Shown in pieces: positions 17,621 through 25,974 of a stretch of DNA of 64,000 bases. Every line of letters starts with the position of its first letter. The stretch's first letter is position 1. The notes below the pieces were generated by a model that did no database searches, was not told where the DNA came from, and saw nothing but the letters and a program-made list of their open reading frames with translations. The position numbers and the translations under genes are program-made. Source of the DNA: an uncultured Fibrobacter sp. (GTDB lineage Bacteria > Fibrobacterota > Fibrobacteria > Fibrobacterales > Fibrobacteraceae); assembly GCA_946414025.1 (NCBI GenBank), contig CAMKMX010000003.1:1-64000 (forward strand). Direction: 5' to 3'.

Positions 17621-18262
17621 ATGATTCGGAGCCGTTTTCCAAAGAGAATCGCCCGACCCGGGTGCTGGAAATTCCTCGGACTGTCCCTGCTTGTCGGGGC
17701 TCTTGTCGCCTGCAAGTCGGAGCCGCCTGTGGCGACCATCGTGGTCGTGAACAAGAAAATGCCCCTCGTAGAATGGCCCGACAGCACCTACATCGCCGAC
17801 CTGGATTCCATCCTGGCCCTGGAACCGCTAAAGAAGCAGGACAAGAACAAGCCAAGCATCGCCATGAACACCTTCAAGGCGCCGAACTTTATACTGCCCT
17901 CTTCGGTGACGGGGAAAAAGCCCGAAAAAGGACCCAAGGCGGACCAAGGGACAAGGACCGGCAGCGGAAAACCGGGACCGGCAGCCACTCAACCCCGCAA
18001 AGACAATTCCGCCGAAAATTTCGCGAACCAGTTCACCCAGGCCCTTTCTGCGTTGCAGTCGGACCCCAGCAATTCAAAGCTTTACAAGGTAGTTGAATCC
18101 AAGGACGGCGAGGACCTGTTCCAGCTTTTACGCCGGACCTACGGGGCGGGTGCCCAGAGCCTCCCCCGCTTTTACGTGCTCTCTACCCTGCAATCAGTAA
18201 ACCCCGGCGTGATGCTGGAGCACCTGAATGCCGGGGATAAGGTACGGGTCCCTAAGATTTAG
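17621..18262 (+). CDS. Lipoprotein with LysM-like C-terminal end
   Basis: 213 residues. A basic N-terminus and hydrophobic stretch end in LVGALVAC (lipid Cys31). A Pro/Gly/Lys/Thr-rich linker spans about residues 85-125. The last 65 residues (LYKVVESKDGEDLFQLLRRTYG ... VNPGVMLEHLNAGDKVRVPKI) have the spacing of a LysM-type module (V.xGD.L..I....Y ... N......i..G..L.iP), which binds peptidoglycan; this is a tentative reading. A periplasmic or outer-membrane peptidoglycan-linked role is inferred. Divergent from rpmE2. Confidence 0.7.
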   Translation: MIRSRFPKRIARPGCWKFLGLSLLVGALVACKSEPPVATIVVVNKKMPLVEWPDSTYIADLDSILALEPLKKQDKNKPSIAMNTFKAPNFILPSSVTGKKPEKGPKADQGTRTGSGKPGPAATQPRKDNSAENFANQFTQALSALQSDPSNSKLYKVVESKDGEDLFQLLRRTYGAGAQSLPRFYVLSTLQSVNPGVMLEHLNAGDKVRVPKI

Positions 18263-18418
18263 ACGAAAGAACGGCCCTGCGGGCCTTTAGACGAAAGACG
18301 AAAGGTTTTTCAAATCCAAGGCATTTTTTTTCAAAAAAAGAATGCAACACAATCAGTTACATTCTTTCGTCTATCGTCTGTAGCTCCGCTGTAAGCGGGG
18401 CGTTCTTTCGTCTAAAGT
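18256..18418. repeat. GACGAAA heptamer arrays as an inverted pair between convergent genes
   Basis: TTTAGACGAAAGAACG directly at the stop of the lipoprotein gene and its reverse complement CGTTCTTTCGTCTAAAG at the stop of hisB, with further GACGAAA/TTTCGTC units between. GCC-ctgc-GGGC adds a small hairpin. The ends can pair over about 160 bp. Likely a bidirectional transcription end. Confidence 0.75.
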
Positions 18419-18996
18419 ACGCCCTTGCTGCTGGGGACGCCCTTCACATTGCGGCTCGGTGCAACGGCCATGGCCACGGAACGGGCAAAGGCCTTGAAGA
18501 TGCTTTCCAGGCAATGGTGGTTGTCGCTGCCGTAGAACAGTTCTACATGCAGGTTCATGCGGGCGTTCTCGCAGACCGTCTTGAAGAAATGCTCGAACAT
18601 GCTGGCCTCGATGCCGCCAGCCGTCTCTCCGGGGAGTTCCACCTTCCACACGAAACCGATGCGGTTGCTGAAATCGATGCACACGCGGCTGAGGGCCTCG
18701 TCCATAGGGACAAAGTAAAAGCCGTAGCGTTCAATCCCCTTTTTGTCGCCGAGGCATTCCACAAGAGCCTGCCCGAGCACAATGCCGATGTCTTCCATGC
18801 TGTGGTGCATGTCGATAGCGGTGTCGCCCTTGCAGGTCAAATCCAGACGGAAGCCGCCGTGGACCTGGAACAAGTCCAGCATGTGGTCCAGAAACGCATT
18901 GCCGGAATCAATGACGCCCCTGCTGGCCTCGTCCAGATTGAGGCTCAGGGAAATGTTGGTTTCGCTGGTCTTTCTTTCGATCTTGGAAACTCGCAT
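18412..18996 (-). CDS. hisB: Imidazoleglycerol-phosphate dehydratase
   Basis: 194 residues, the monofunctional dehydratase of histidine biosynthesis (IGP to imidazole-acetol phosphate), Mn-dependent. FLDHMLDLFQVHGGFRL and DMHHSMEDIGIVLGQAL carry the first metal-binding His/Glu set, and the later FKTVCENARMNLHVELFYG and DNHHCLESIFKAFARS the second set. No fused phosphatase domain as in E. coli. Start overlaps the stop of the RodZ-like gene (TAATG) with GGAGCGG upstream, so translation is coupled. Confidence 0.95.
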   Translation of the reverse strand: MRVSKIERKTSETNISLSLNLDEASRGVIDSGNAFLDHMLDLFQVHGGFRLDLTCKGDTAIDMHHSMEDIGIVLGQALVECLGDKKGIERYGFYFVPMDEALSRVCIDFSNRIGFVWKVELPGETAGGIEASMFEHFFKTVCENARMNLHVELFYGSDNHHCLESIFKAFARSVAMAVAPSRNVKGVPSSKGVL

Positions 18997-20006
18997 TATT
19001 CCGCTCCTTCGATGACTTTACCGCCAAAGACCCTGAACTTGGTGACCCGACCGAATTTCATGCCGGGCAGCGGCACTTCCTTGCCGTTCAGGTAGAACTT
19101 GGAAATGGCCCTGGGTTCGCCCACCACCACATACAGGGTGTCCGAAGATTCGTAAACCATGCGGGTGCCGGCCTTGGAAAGGTTGGATTCCTTGAGGAAC
19201 GAGGTATCGTCTTCGTTGTGCTTGATACCGATCCAGGTGCGCATCTCGCCAGAGGCCACCAAGATAAGCTTGGAGCTTACGCCTGCCGGAGCGGCCTTGG
19301 CCTCCTCGGTCTTGGAATCGGACGAAAGGAATATGGTCGCCGAAGCGGGGCGGTCGGATTTCTTGATAGCTTCATCCACAACGGCCTGGCTGATAGGCTG
19401 ATCCTTAGCGGGAGCGGCCTTCGCCGTATCGGCGGGAGCGACCTGGGCTGCAGAGGTATCCGCATTCATGGAGTCGGCGGGAACGGCCTCGGCCCCTTCG
19501 GGCATTTCCGTGGGCGTTTCTACGGCGGGTTCTTCTTCCACCACTTCGGTCTTCACAGGTTCGGGAGCGTTCTGCACCGGAGTCACGTCCTTGAGGAACT
19601 TGGAGGCGACCACCAGGGCAAGTCCAATAACCACGAGAATAATGACGATTACCTTCCCCTTGGAGCCACCCTCCCCTTCGGCAGAACCCGAAGGCTTGCC
19701 CGGGTTACCGTCAGAAAGGTCCGTAAGGAGGCTTGCAAACTTGGAGCCGTTCTCGGCGGCATACCAGTCCAGCACCCGTTTGGAATCCAGGCCCAGTTTG
19801 GTGCTCACGGAGTTCAGATAGCCGCGCAAATAGGCCTGCACCGGAAAAGCCTTCCAGTCACCGGCCTCAATCAACGAAATGTTCTTTTCGGACAAACGCG
19901 TGGCCGTGGCAAGGTCCGCCACCGTCATGGATTTTGCTTCGCGGGCGCGGGCCAGGTAGGCGCCAAGCCGTTCGTCGGGGCGTTTATCTTCAACAGGATT
20001 ACTCAT
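18996..20006 (-). CDS. RodZ-like cytoskeletal/HTH membrane protein
   Basis: 336 residues. Residues 12-85 are an HTH_25-type helix-turn-helix (LGAYLARAREAKSMTVADLA ... LSEKNISLIEAGDW), then a helix VIVIILVVIGLALVVASKFL at about 117-136, an acidic Pro/Ala/Thr linker (140-205) and a beta-rich C-terminal domain (DUF4115-like: GEMRTWIGIKHNEDD ... LNGKEVPLPGMKFG). RodZ links MreB filaments to the membrane and helps cell shape. Overlaps maf at its start (ATGAG) and hisB at its end. Confidence 0.85.
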   Translation of the reverse strand: MSNPVEDKRPDERLGAYLARAREAKSMTVADLATATRLSEKNISLIEAGDWKAFPVQAYLRGYLNSVSTKLGLDSKRVLDWYAAENGSKFASLLTDLSDGNPGKPSGSAEGEGGSKGKVIVIILVVIGLALVVASKFLKDVTPVQNAPEPVKTEVVEEEPAVETPTEMPEGAEAVPADSMNADTSAAQVAPADTAKAAPAKDQPISQAVVDEAIKKSDRPASATIFLSSDSKTEEAKAAPAGVSSKLILVASGEMRTWIGIKHNEDDTSFLKESNLSKAGTRMVYESSDTLYVVVGEPRAISKFYLNGKEVPLPGMKFGRVTKFRVFGGKVIEGAE

Positions 20007-20587
20007 ACCTTCACCTTCAAATTCTTAAGCATGTCTAGCGTGCGGGCTACAGGGAGCCCCACTACATTGTAATAGCATCCGCGGATAGAGCGGATCAGGC
20101 GGGCTCCGTTTGTCTGGATGCCGTAGGCCCCCGCTTTATCCATTGGGTCCAATGAATTTACATATTCTTCCAGCTCCTGTAAGGAACAGTCCCTGAAAAA
20201 CACCTCCGTTTCCTCTTGGGAAGCGTCGAGGAGCATGCCCCCGTGGGCCACCGCCACACCGGTAATCACCTTGTGGGAGCGACCATTCAGGGACTTGAGC
20301 ATCCGGAGAGCGTCATCTTTATCCTTGGGCTTTCCGAGAGGGCGACCGTCCAGAAACACCAAAGTGTCAAAACCCAGCACCACGGCGGAAGGGTCCTTCT
20401 TGGAGACCGCCAAGGCCTTTTGGCTAGCATTTTCGCGGGGAAAATCCAGGGGATTTTCGGCGGTAGGCTTTTCCTCTTCGCCCGACACCGAAACGCGGAA
20501 CTTGACCCCGATTTGCTCCAGGATTTCGCGACGGCGAGGAGACCCGCTGGCAAGTACCAGGTCTACCGACTTTAAACACTCTTCCAT
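20003..20587 (-). CDS. maf: Maf-like nucleotide pyrophosphatase
   Basis: 194 residues. LVLASGSPRRREILEQIG near the N-terminus is the Maf signature; VVLGFDTLVFLDGRPLGKPKD holds the catalytic Asp and Lys, and GAYGIQTNGARLIRSIRGCYYNVVGLP closes the fold. Such enzymes hydrolyse dTTP/UTP or modified nucleotides to monophosphates. The start at 20587 (MEECLKSVD) rather than 20632 is supported by a TACATT box 7 nt upstream (20595-20600), with no ribosome site. Confidence 0.9.
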   Translation of the reverse strand: MEECLKSVDLVLASGSPRRREILEQIGVKFRVSVSGEEEKPTAENPLDFPRENASQKALAVSKKDPSAVVLGFDTLVFLDGRPLGKPKDKDDALRMLKSLNGRSHKVITGVAVAHGGMLLDASQEETEVFFRDCSLQELEEYVNSLDPMDKAGAYGIQTNGARLIRSIRGCYYNVVGLPVARTLDMLKNLKVKV

Positions 20588-20594
20588 GAGAGGA

Positions 20595-20600
20595 AATGTA
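20595..20600 (-). promoter_or_regulatory. Leaderless-type TACATT box of maf
   Basis: TACATT on the minus strand, 7 nt before ATG 20587. Confidence 0.55.
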
Positions 20601-20621
20601 GCAAAATGAGGGAAGCCCGAC

Positions 20622-21099
20622 CTATCCCACAAGGTCCATCAGGTCATAATACATGAGGCGCGTGTGGGGGTCATCGTCCTCAACATTCATCCTGCGAAAA
20701 CCATTCTTTTCGTAGAACGGGACTGCATCAAGGTAGGCGTCCACAGTCAGGAAACGACACATCAACGCCCAGACGGCACAACTTGACCGCCGGGTAACTT
20801 TTAAGGCGTTTTTCGTTCGGAAAACCGTTCTTTTTACGAAATCGGTTGAATTCCGTTTTATCCTTGAAATCAGTTATTGCCACCTTGTCGTTTGCTAGAC
20901 TGCAATAAGCCAAAATTTGTCCCGTATTGGGATCGGCATACGCATAACTTACAGAAATCAGGTGCTTTTGGAACGACGGGGCATGATTCAATATAAAGTC
21001 GTTCAAATCCCTGTCGCCGCAGTCAAATCTTTTGATTGAGTCCGTCGAATTTAAGCGAATAAACTTAAAAGATGATAACTCTATACTTGGTTGAACCAC
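20622..21099 (-). pseudogene. GNAT acetyltransferase toxin (TacT-like), internal deletion with frameshift
   Basis: The first part (GTG start at 21099) reads FDCGDRDLNDFILNHAPSF, LAYCSLANDK and KSYPAVKLCRLGVDV, matching toxin-type GNAT proteins. The reading frame then breaks; a shifted frame resumes with CRFLTVDAYLDAVPFYEKNG and ends VEDDDPHTRLMYYDLMDL before a stop at 20622-20624. Between GVDV and CRFLTVDAY the family has about 30-35 residues with the acetyl-CoA loop (RGxGIGS...), which are missing here, so a deletion of roughly 100 bp not divisible by three destroyed the active site. The track ORF 20728-21099 is only the truncated reading. Confidence 0.85.
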
Positions 21100-21299
21100 G
21101 GGTCGATACCTCCGTTGGCCGCTTCGCGGGCGCGCTTTTCGCGCATTCCCTCCTCGTAGGCCTTCTTGAAAATTTCGTAATTCCGCTGGATGCGGGCACG
21201 AACTTCCGGAGGTTCCGGGTGCCGCTCTTCCATACGGGCCAAAAACCGGCGAGCGTCCTCGCCGAACAAAATCGGGGTCTCTCGAATTTCGCGAGCCAT
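21081..21299 (-). CDS. Small protein, probable antitoxin of the broken GNAT toxin
   Basis: 72 residues: MAREIRETPILFGEDARRFL..., charged and helical, no DNA-binding motif certain. It starts at ATG 21299 with AGAGG upstream and its 3' end overlaps the GTG start of the GNAT gene by 19 bp, the usual layout of type II antitoxin-toxin pairs. Role is inferred from context only. With its toxin dead, it would now be free to drift. Confidence 0.65.
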   Translation of the reverse strand: MAREIRETPILFGEDARRFLARMEERHPEPPEVRARIQRNYEIFKKAYEEGMREKRAREAANGGIDPWFNQV

Positions 21300-21392
21300 G
21301 TTTCCTCTTTTGCTATACCATATAGAAAACTGGCCTAGGGCCAGGCGGCAACCAGTCAAGTCGGTTCCATTAACCAAAATATACCTATTAAC

Positions 21393-21428
21393 AATGCAAA
21401 AAACAAGCCCCCGAGCAGAGAGCTTGCA
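21393..21428 (-). terminator. Terminator after the first FISUMP gene
   Basis: On the minus strand CAAGC ... GCTTG hairpin followed by TTTTTT, about 100 nt beyond the stop at 21526. Confidence 0.6.
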
Positions 21429-21525
21429 TTTTGCAAACAACTGTTGCCGTAAATCAACCGATTTGTAGTACGACCGCCAGCTTTTCGCACATGACAAAGC
21501 ATGGGCCATGGCCTTCGCCTCGCTA

Positions 21526-22614
21526 CTAGTCCTGCAAGCAACGAACAGAAAGCCCATGCTCCTTACCGTATCTGCCCTGGTCCGCGAAGTCGCTGTCGTA
21601 GCTCATGCCCATTACGATGGCGTAGTCCTCGTCGTACTGCGTGGCACTCCAGAAGGAGGCGATGTCGCCAGCCAAACCAAAGTTGAAGAAAAGGCCGTTC
21701 TTTTTAGCAGTAGCCTCGCCAGCAGGGAGCGCAGAGAAGCCGTAGGCATCCTCGTTGGTGATGCCGCCATAGGCCGTCCAGCCAGTCCGGGCCTTGAGTT
21801 TAGCGCCCGCCGTGAAAAGATCGCCCACCGCAGCGATCAGGGTTTCCCATTCCGTCCGACTCGGCAAGTGCCAACCAGCAGGGCATACACCCTGCACGAT
21901 GTCCGAGCCAAGGTCACAGCTGTTGCCGCAGCCACACTGTTCCTCGGACTTGCCTATGGCAGTAGCCCACGTGTAAAGGCGACCGTACTTGGTGCAATTA
22001 CTAACATCGTCATTGTAGCAGGAACTACCGTACTTCGTTTCATAATTCAGATTCTGAGCCATCCACCATTGATTACCGATTTTTACCGTCTTGTACCTAT
22101 GGCCGTCGCGGGAATCCATCAGGGTCCCGTATTCAATGAGGCTTGAACTAGCAGACGAGCCTTGCGACGAAGACGATTTCACGGAACTGCTGTTTGACTT
22201 GGCAACGGAACTTGAAGAGAATCTCACAGAACTGCTGCTAGATTTTGCAGAATTGCTTGATGAGGACTTCGCGAAACTGCTACTCGACTCTACAGAGCTG
22301 CCGGATGTCGGCATTTCACTGGACGAAAACGACTGGGTGGCTGAATTTCCGGAGGCGTCGGGCCATTCCTCCACGGAATTCCACTGCTTGTCCGCACACT
22401 GGAAATTTTCGCAGGGGTCCGGCTGGAACGCCTGATTGCCTTCGCAATTTTCGGTGCAGCTAGGCAAGTTGTCAACGGGACCGAAGTCGGCAACATTTCC
22501 ATCCGCATTTTTTTCGCCAATCGGCGCGGTCGCAGAATCTCCGCAGGCGATGAGAAACAGTGCAAAAGCACCCACGAAAAAAAATTTTCCCCTAATAAGC
22601 ATTTTTGATAACAT
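21526..22614 (-). CDS. FISUMP-domain lipoprotein 1
   Basis: 362 residues. Lipoprotein signal MLSKMLIRGKFFFVGAFALF-LIAC with Cys24; then a Cys-rich stretch (CTENCEGNQAF, DPCENFQCADKQW) shared with its two neighbours; a Ser linker (SSSSFAKSSSSNSAKSSSSS) at about 110-165; and one FISUMP domain (LMDSRDGHRYKTVKIGNQWW, MAQNLNYETKYG, CPAGWHLPSRTEWETLIAAV, GFSALPAGEAT, SVRCLQD). FISUMP (TIGR02145) is a large paralogous surface family in Fibrobacter of unknown function. ATG 22614 has GGAGGAACCGG in front. Confidence 0.85.
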   Translation of the reverse strand: MLSKMLIRGKFFFVGAFALFLIACGDSATAPIGEKNADGNVADFGPVDNLPSCTENCEGNQAFQPDPCENFQCADKQWNSVEEWPDASGNSATQSFSSSEMPTSGSSVESSSSFAKSSSSNSAKSSSSSVRFSSSSVAKSNSSSVKSSSSQGSSASSSLIEYGTLMDSRDGHRYKTVKIGNQWWMAQNLNYETKYGSSCYNDDVSNCTKYGRLYTWATAIGKSEEQCGCGNSCDLGSDIVQGVCPAGWHLPSRTEWETLIAAVGDLFTAGAKLKARTGWTAYGGITNEDAYGFSALPAGEATAKKNGLFFNFGLAGDIASFWSATQYDEDYAIVMGMSYDSDFADQGRYGKEHGLSVRCLQD

Positions 22615-22648
22615 CCGGTTCCTCCGCACTAAAAAATTCACTATTTCA

Positions 22649-24442
22649 CTAGTTCCTTAGACAACGAACGCTAATAGCGTCGGACTTGAAGTTTTGGGTG
22701 TCCTGGCCCGCACCGTCGTCGCTGTAGTCCAAGTACATGTAGTATGCGTGGCTGTCACCGAACTCAGTGGAACTCCAGAAGTACGCATATTCACTCTCGA
22801 AGATGTAAGTCCCAGTGCGCCCCCATCTGATGCCAGCAGGCAAGGCAGAAAAACCGAAGGCATCATCACCATTTCCGTTACTGTTCCAGCCGCTTTGGCT
22901 CTTGAGCTTGGTTCCAGCCATGGTGAACTTGGTTCCGACCAGCCTGCCGCCCACTGCCGTTAACAGGGGGGTCCAGTCCGATACCGAAGGCAAATGCCAG
23001 CCTTCGGGGCAAACGCCCTTCACTGGTTCGATTGGCGAGCATATATAATTAGAGTAATGCCCGCAGCCCTTGGCGTTCACACTCCATCTGCCCGCACTGT
23101 CCATGGCTGCAGCCCACGTATAAAGTCGGCCGTACTTGGTGCAGTTGCTGGCTTTGTCGTCGTAACAGTAGCTGTTTGCTGTTTTGTAGTTCAGGTTCTG
23201 GGCCATCCACGTCTGAGTGCCGATGGTCACCGTCTTGTACGTCTGGCCGTCGCGGGAATCCGTCAGGGTACCATATTCAACGAGACTTGAACTGGATGAC
23301 GAGCCTTTCGACGAAGACGATATCGCGGAACTGCTGCTTGACCTAGCAACGGAACTTGAAGAGGACTTCGCGGAACTGCTGCTAGATTTTGCAGAACTGC
23401 TACTTGACATTACAGAACTGCTGCTGGATTTTGCAGAACTGCTACTTGACATTACAGAACTGCTGCTGGATTTTGCTGAGATGCTTGAAGAGGACTTCAC
23501 AGAACTGCTGCTAGATGTTGCAGAACTACTTGACACTTTTGTTACGCTGGAACTAGACTGCTGTGAGACGCTAGAAGAGGATTTCTGTTCCGCCGATTCG
23601 CCCTTAACGCAACGAACAGAAAAACCGTCGCTCTTGAGGTCAAGGTTCATGTTCGCTTTGCCAGAGTTGTAGTACAAGTACACGAGGAACACGTTGCCGT
23701 AATTATTCTCCGTAGAACTCCAGAAGTACGCGAACTCACCCTCGCTTGTGAAATCCCCAGCGCCGTTCCTGTAGCCGGCAGGCAACGCCGAGAACGAAAA
23801 GGCGTCCGTTCCGCTTACGCTGTCGCCGCTACTGCTCCAACCGCTTGTCGATTTGAGCATCTTGCCCGCCGTCGATTGACCTCCGACAACAGTGAACAAA
23901 GTTTCAAACTCTTCTTTTGTAGGCAAGTGCCAACCAGAGGGACAAGCAGAAGCCGCTGCACCCCACGTGTAAAGGCGACCGTACTTGGCGCAGTTGCCAG
24001 CATTGTCGTCGTAACAGTAGCTGTTTGCCGTTTCGTAGTTCAGATTCTGGGCCATCCACGTCTGAGTGCCGATGGTCACCGTCTTGTAGGTCTGTCCATC
24101 GCGGGAATCCGTCAGGGTACCGTATTCAATGAGACCTGAACTGGATGACGAGCCACTCGACGAAGATGACTGGGTAGCGAAACTTCCGGGGGCATCGGAC
24201 CTTTCCTCCACGGAATTCCACTGATTGTCCGCACACTGGGAATTTTCGCAGGGGTCCAGCGGGAACGCCTGATTGCCTTCGCAATTTTCGGTGCAGCCGG
24301 GAAGGTCCCCGATCGTCTCCACGCCACCTTCTTCGGGTGTCAAAGCATCCTTGCCTCCACCAGAATCACCACAGGCCGCGAGAAGCAGGGCGGAAACACC
24401 CACGAAAAAAAGCTTCCCCTTGATAAGCATTTTTGACAACAT
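22649..24442 (-). CDS. FISUMP-domain lipoprotein 2 with two FISUMP domains
   Basis: 597 residues. Same signal and Cys-rich N-region as its neighbours (LLAACGDSGGGKD). FISUMP domain A covers about residues 105-290 (GTLTDSRDGQTYKTVTIGTQ ... VRCVKG). A Ser/Lys/Val linker of about 110 residues follows, encoded by tandem repeats (AKSSSSSVMSSSSS). FISUMP domain B fills about 400-597 (CPEGWHLPSVSDWTPLLTAV ... ISVRCLRN). GGAGGAATCGG precedes the ATG. Same unit as neighbours, probably by duplication; domain B has a 15-20 residue insertion (GCGHYSNYICSPIEPVKG). Confidence 0.85.
   Translation of the reverse strand: MLSKMLIKGKLFFVGVSALLLAACGDSGGGKDALTPEEGGVETIGDLPGCTENCEGNQAFPLDPCENSQCADNQWNSVEERSDAPGSFATQSSSSSGSSSSSGLIEYGTLTDSRDGQTYKTVTIGTQTWMAQNLNYETANSYCYDDNAGNCAKYGRLYTWGAAASACPSGWHLPTKEEFETLFTVVGGQSTAGKMLKSTSGWSSSGDSVSGTDAFSFSALPAGYRNGAGDFTSEGEFAYFWSSTENNYGNVFLVYLYYNSGKANMNLDLKSDGFSVRCVKGESAEQKSSSSVSQQSSSSVTKVSSSSATSSSSSVKSSSSISAKSSSSSVMSSSSSAKSSSSSVMSSSSSAKSSSSSAKSSSSSVARSSSSSAISSSSKGSSSSSSLVEYGTLTDSRDGQTYKTVTIGTQTWMAQNLNYKTANSYCYDDKASNCTKYGRLYTWAAAMDSAGRWSVNAKGCGHYSNYICSPIEPVKGVCPEGWHLPSVSDWTPLLTAVGGRLVGTKFTMAGTKLKSQSGWNSNGNGDDAFGFSALPAGIRWGRTGTYIFESEYAYFWSSTEFGDSHAYYMYLDYSDDGAGQDTQNFKSDAISVRCLRN
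23370..23480. repeat. 51-bp tandem repeats coding the Ser linker
   Basis: GAACTGCTGCTGGATTTTGC / AGAACTGCTACTTGACATTAC units alternate two or more times with near identity, coding KSSSSS-type linker on the minus strand. Slippage-prone. Confidence 0.75.
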
Positions 24443-24476
24443 CCGATTCCTCCGCACTAAACATTCCACTGTTTTA

Positions 24477-25517
24477 CTAGTCTTTTAGACAACGAACCGA
24501 GAGCGCGATTGTCTCGTTGATGAAGCTCATGTACGCATAGTCGCCGTATTTGTAGCCCAAGTATACGCCGTACGCGGCGCGGGCATCGTTTACATCGTAC
24601 ACGGGGAGGTCTTCGTATACCGTAGAACTCCAGAAGACTGCGTTGTCGCCTTCGTTGCGGTAGACATCGGCTCTGTAGCCAGCTGGCAAAGCGGAAAACC
24701 CGAAGGCATCCGTTCCGTTTTCACAGCCAGTCCACCCGGACGTAGACTTGAGAACCATGCCCGCAGTTGATTCTCCACCCACCGCCGTGATCAGGGTGTT
24801 CCATTCCGTTTGGGTCGGCAAGTGCCAGCCTTTGGGGCAAATACCATAACGGTTGCCGTCTACTATAAGGTGTGTGTCCATTGCCGAAGTCCACGTATAA
24901 AGCCGACCGTACTTAGTGCAGTTGCTGGTATTGAGACTGTAGCAGTAACTACCGTAGGACGCTTCGTAGTTCAGGTTCTGAGCCATCCACCATTGATTAC
25001 CGATTTTTACCGTCTTGTACGTCTGACCGTCGCGGGAATCCATCAGGGTCCCGTATTCAATGAGGTTTGAACTGGCAAACGAGCCTTGCGACGAAGACGA
25101 TTTCACTGAACTGCTGCTTGACCTGGCTACGGAACTTGAAGAGAACTTAACAGAATTGCTTGATGAGGACTTCGCGAAACTACTACTCGACTCTATAGAG
25201 CTGCCGGATATCGGCAGTTCACTGGACGAAAACGACTGGGTAGCGGAGCTTCCGGGAGCGTCGGGCCATTCCTCCACAGAGTTCCACTGCTTGTCCGCAC
25301 ACTGGGAATTTTCGCAGGGGTCCGGCTGGAACGCCTGATTGCCTTCGCAATTTTCGGTGCAGCTGGGCAAGTTGTCAACGGGACCGAAGTCAGCAATATT
25401 TCCATCCGCATTTTTTTCGCCAGCCGGCGCGGTCGCAGAATCTCCGCAGGCCACGAGAAGCAGGATGGGAACGCCCACGAAAAAAAATTTTCCCCTAACA
25501 AGCGTTTTTGATAACAT
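24477..25517 (-). CDS. FISUMP-domain lipoprotein 3
   Basis: 346 residues. Lipoprotein signal MLSKTLVRGKFFFVGVPILL-LVAC. Cys-rich region and Ser linker nearly identical to lipoprotein 1 (SSSFAKSSSSNSVKFSSSS), then one FISUMP domain (YKTVKIGNQWWMAQNLNYEA, CPKGWHLPTQTEWNTLITAV, GFSALPAGYRADVY, ALSVRCLKD). Start at 25517 is preferred to 25565 by comparison with the two copies; the upstream GGAGAAACCG is the ribosome site. First of the three in transcription order; gaps to the next genes are 34 bp each. Confidence 0.85.
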   Translation of the reverse strand: MLSKTLVRGKFFFVGVPILLLVACGDSATAPAGEKNADGNIADFGPVDNLPSCTENCEGNQAFQPDPCENSQCADKQWNSVEEWPDAPGSSATQSFSSSELPISGSSIESSSSFAKSSSSNSVKFSSSSVARSSSSSVKSSSSQGSFASSNLIEYGTLMDSRDGQTYKTVKIGNQWWMAQNLNYEASYGSYCYSLNTSNCTKYGRLYTWTSAMDTHLIVDGNRYGICPKGWHLPTQTEWNTLITAVGGESTAGMVLKSTSGWTGCENGTDAFGFSALPAGYRADVYRNEGDNAVFWSSTVYEDLPVYDVNDARAAYGVYLGYKYGDYAYMSFINETIALSVRCLKD

Positions 25518-25551
25518 TCGGTTTCTCCGCATTGAACATTTCGCCACTATT

Positions 25552-25974
25552 TTATAAGCTTTCAAAAATTTTTTTTATATCCTGATTTTCAAGAGGTTGA
25601 GGTTTCATTTCGACATTTCGCTCATTGTAAACAGCGTCCTCGTCCAAAGATGGATAAAAGAACCATTTTCCGTTAAAACGTTCAAAATAGGATTGTCCCA
25701 TTATTTCAGACAGGTTATTGTTAGATGTTTTTATTTGGATACGGTCAGGAAAATCCATAAAGGCGAACGGGTCAATATAAAGTTCCAACCATTTCTCGTC
25801 TAATTGGAATCTTGTTTTCTTGTAATTTTTTCTTCCGTTGTCATATACATTTTCCCAAACAAATCCTTCGGGCAAGTTTACCGCAAATTCTTTGAAACTA
25901 GTATTTTCCCTGGCTTCATTGAACAATTTTGTCAAATCATTTAAATTCGAAATTTGCCTTTCTATGTTAATCAT
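25552..25974 (-). CDS. Unknown protein (AT-rich gene pair, second gene)
   Basis: 140 residues, soluble and acidic, with aromatic-rich stretches (FVWENVYDNGRKNYKKTRF, WLELYIDPFAFMDFPDR, FERFNGKWFFYPSLDEDAVY). No family recognised. The ATG overlaps the stop of the upstream membrane protein by 8 bp, so the two are coupled. Clearly lower G+C than the neighbours, suggesting recent acquisition. Confidence 0.7.
   Translation of the reverse strand: MINIERQISNLNDLTKLFNEARENTSFKEFAVNLPEGFVWENVYDNGRKNYKKTRFQLDEKWLELYIDPFAFMDFPDRIQIKTSNNNLSEIMGQSYFERFNGKWFFYPSLDEDAVYNERNVEMKPQPLENQDIKKIFESL

Noticed and set aside
20728-21099. Track ORF as a complete 123-residue protein
   Set aside because: Its last ten codons are out of frame relative to the GNAT continuation; better read as the front part of a pseudogene.
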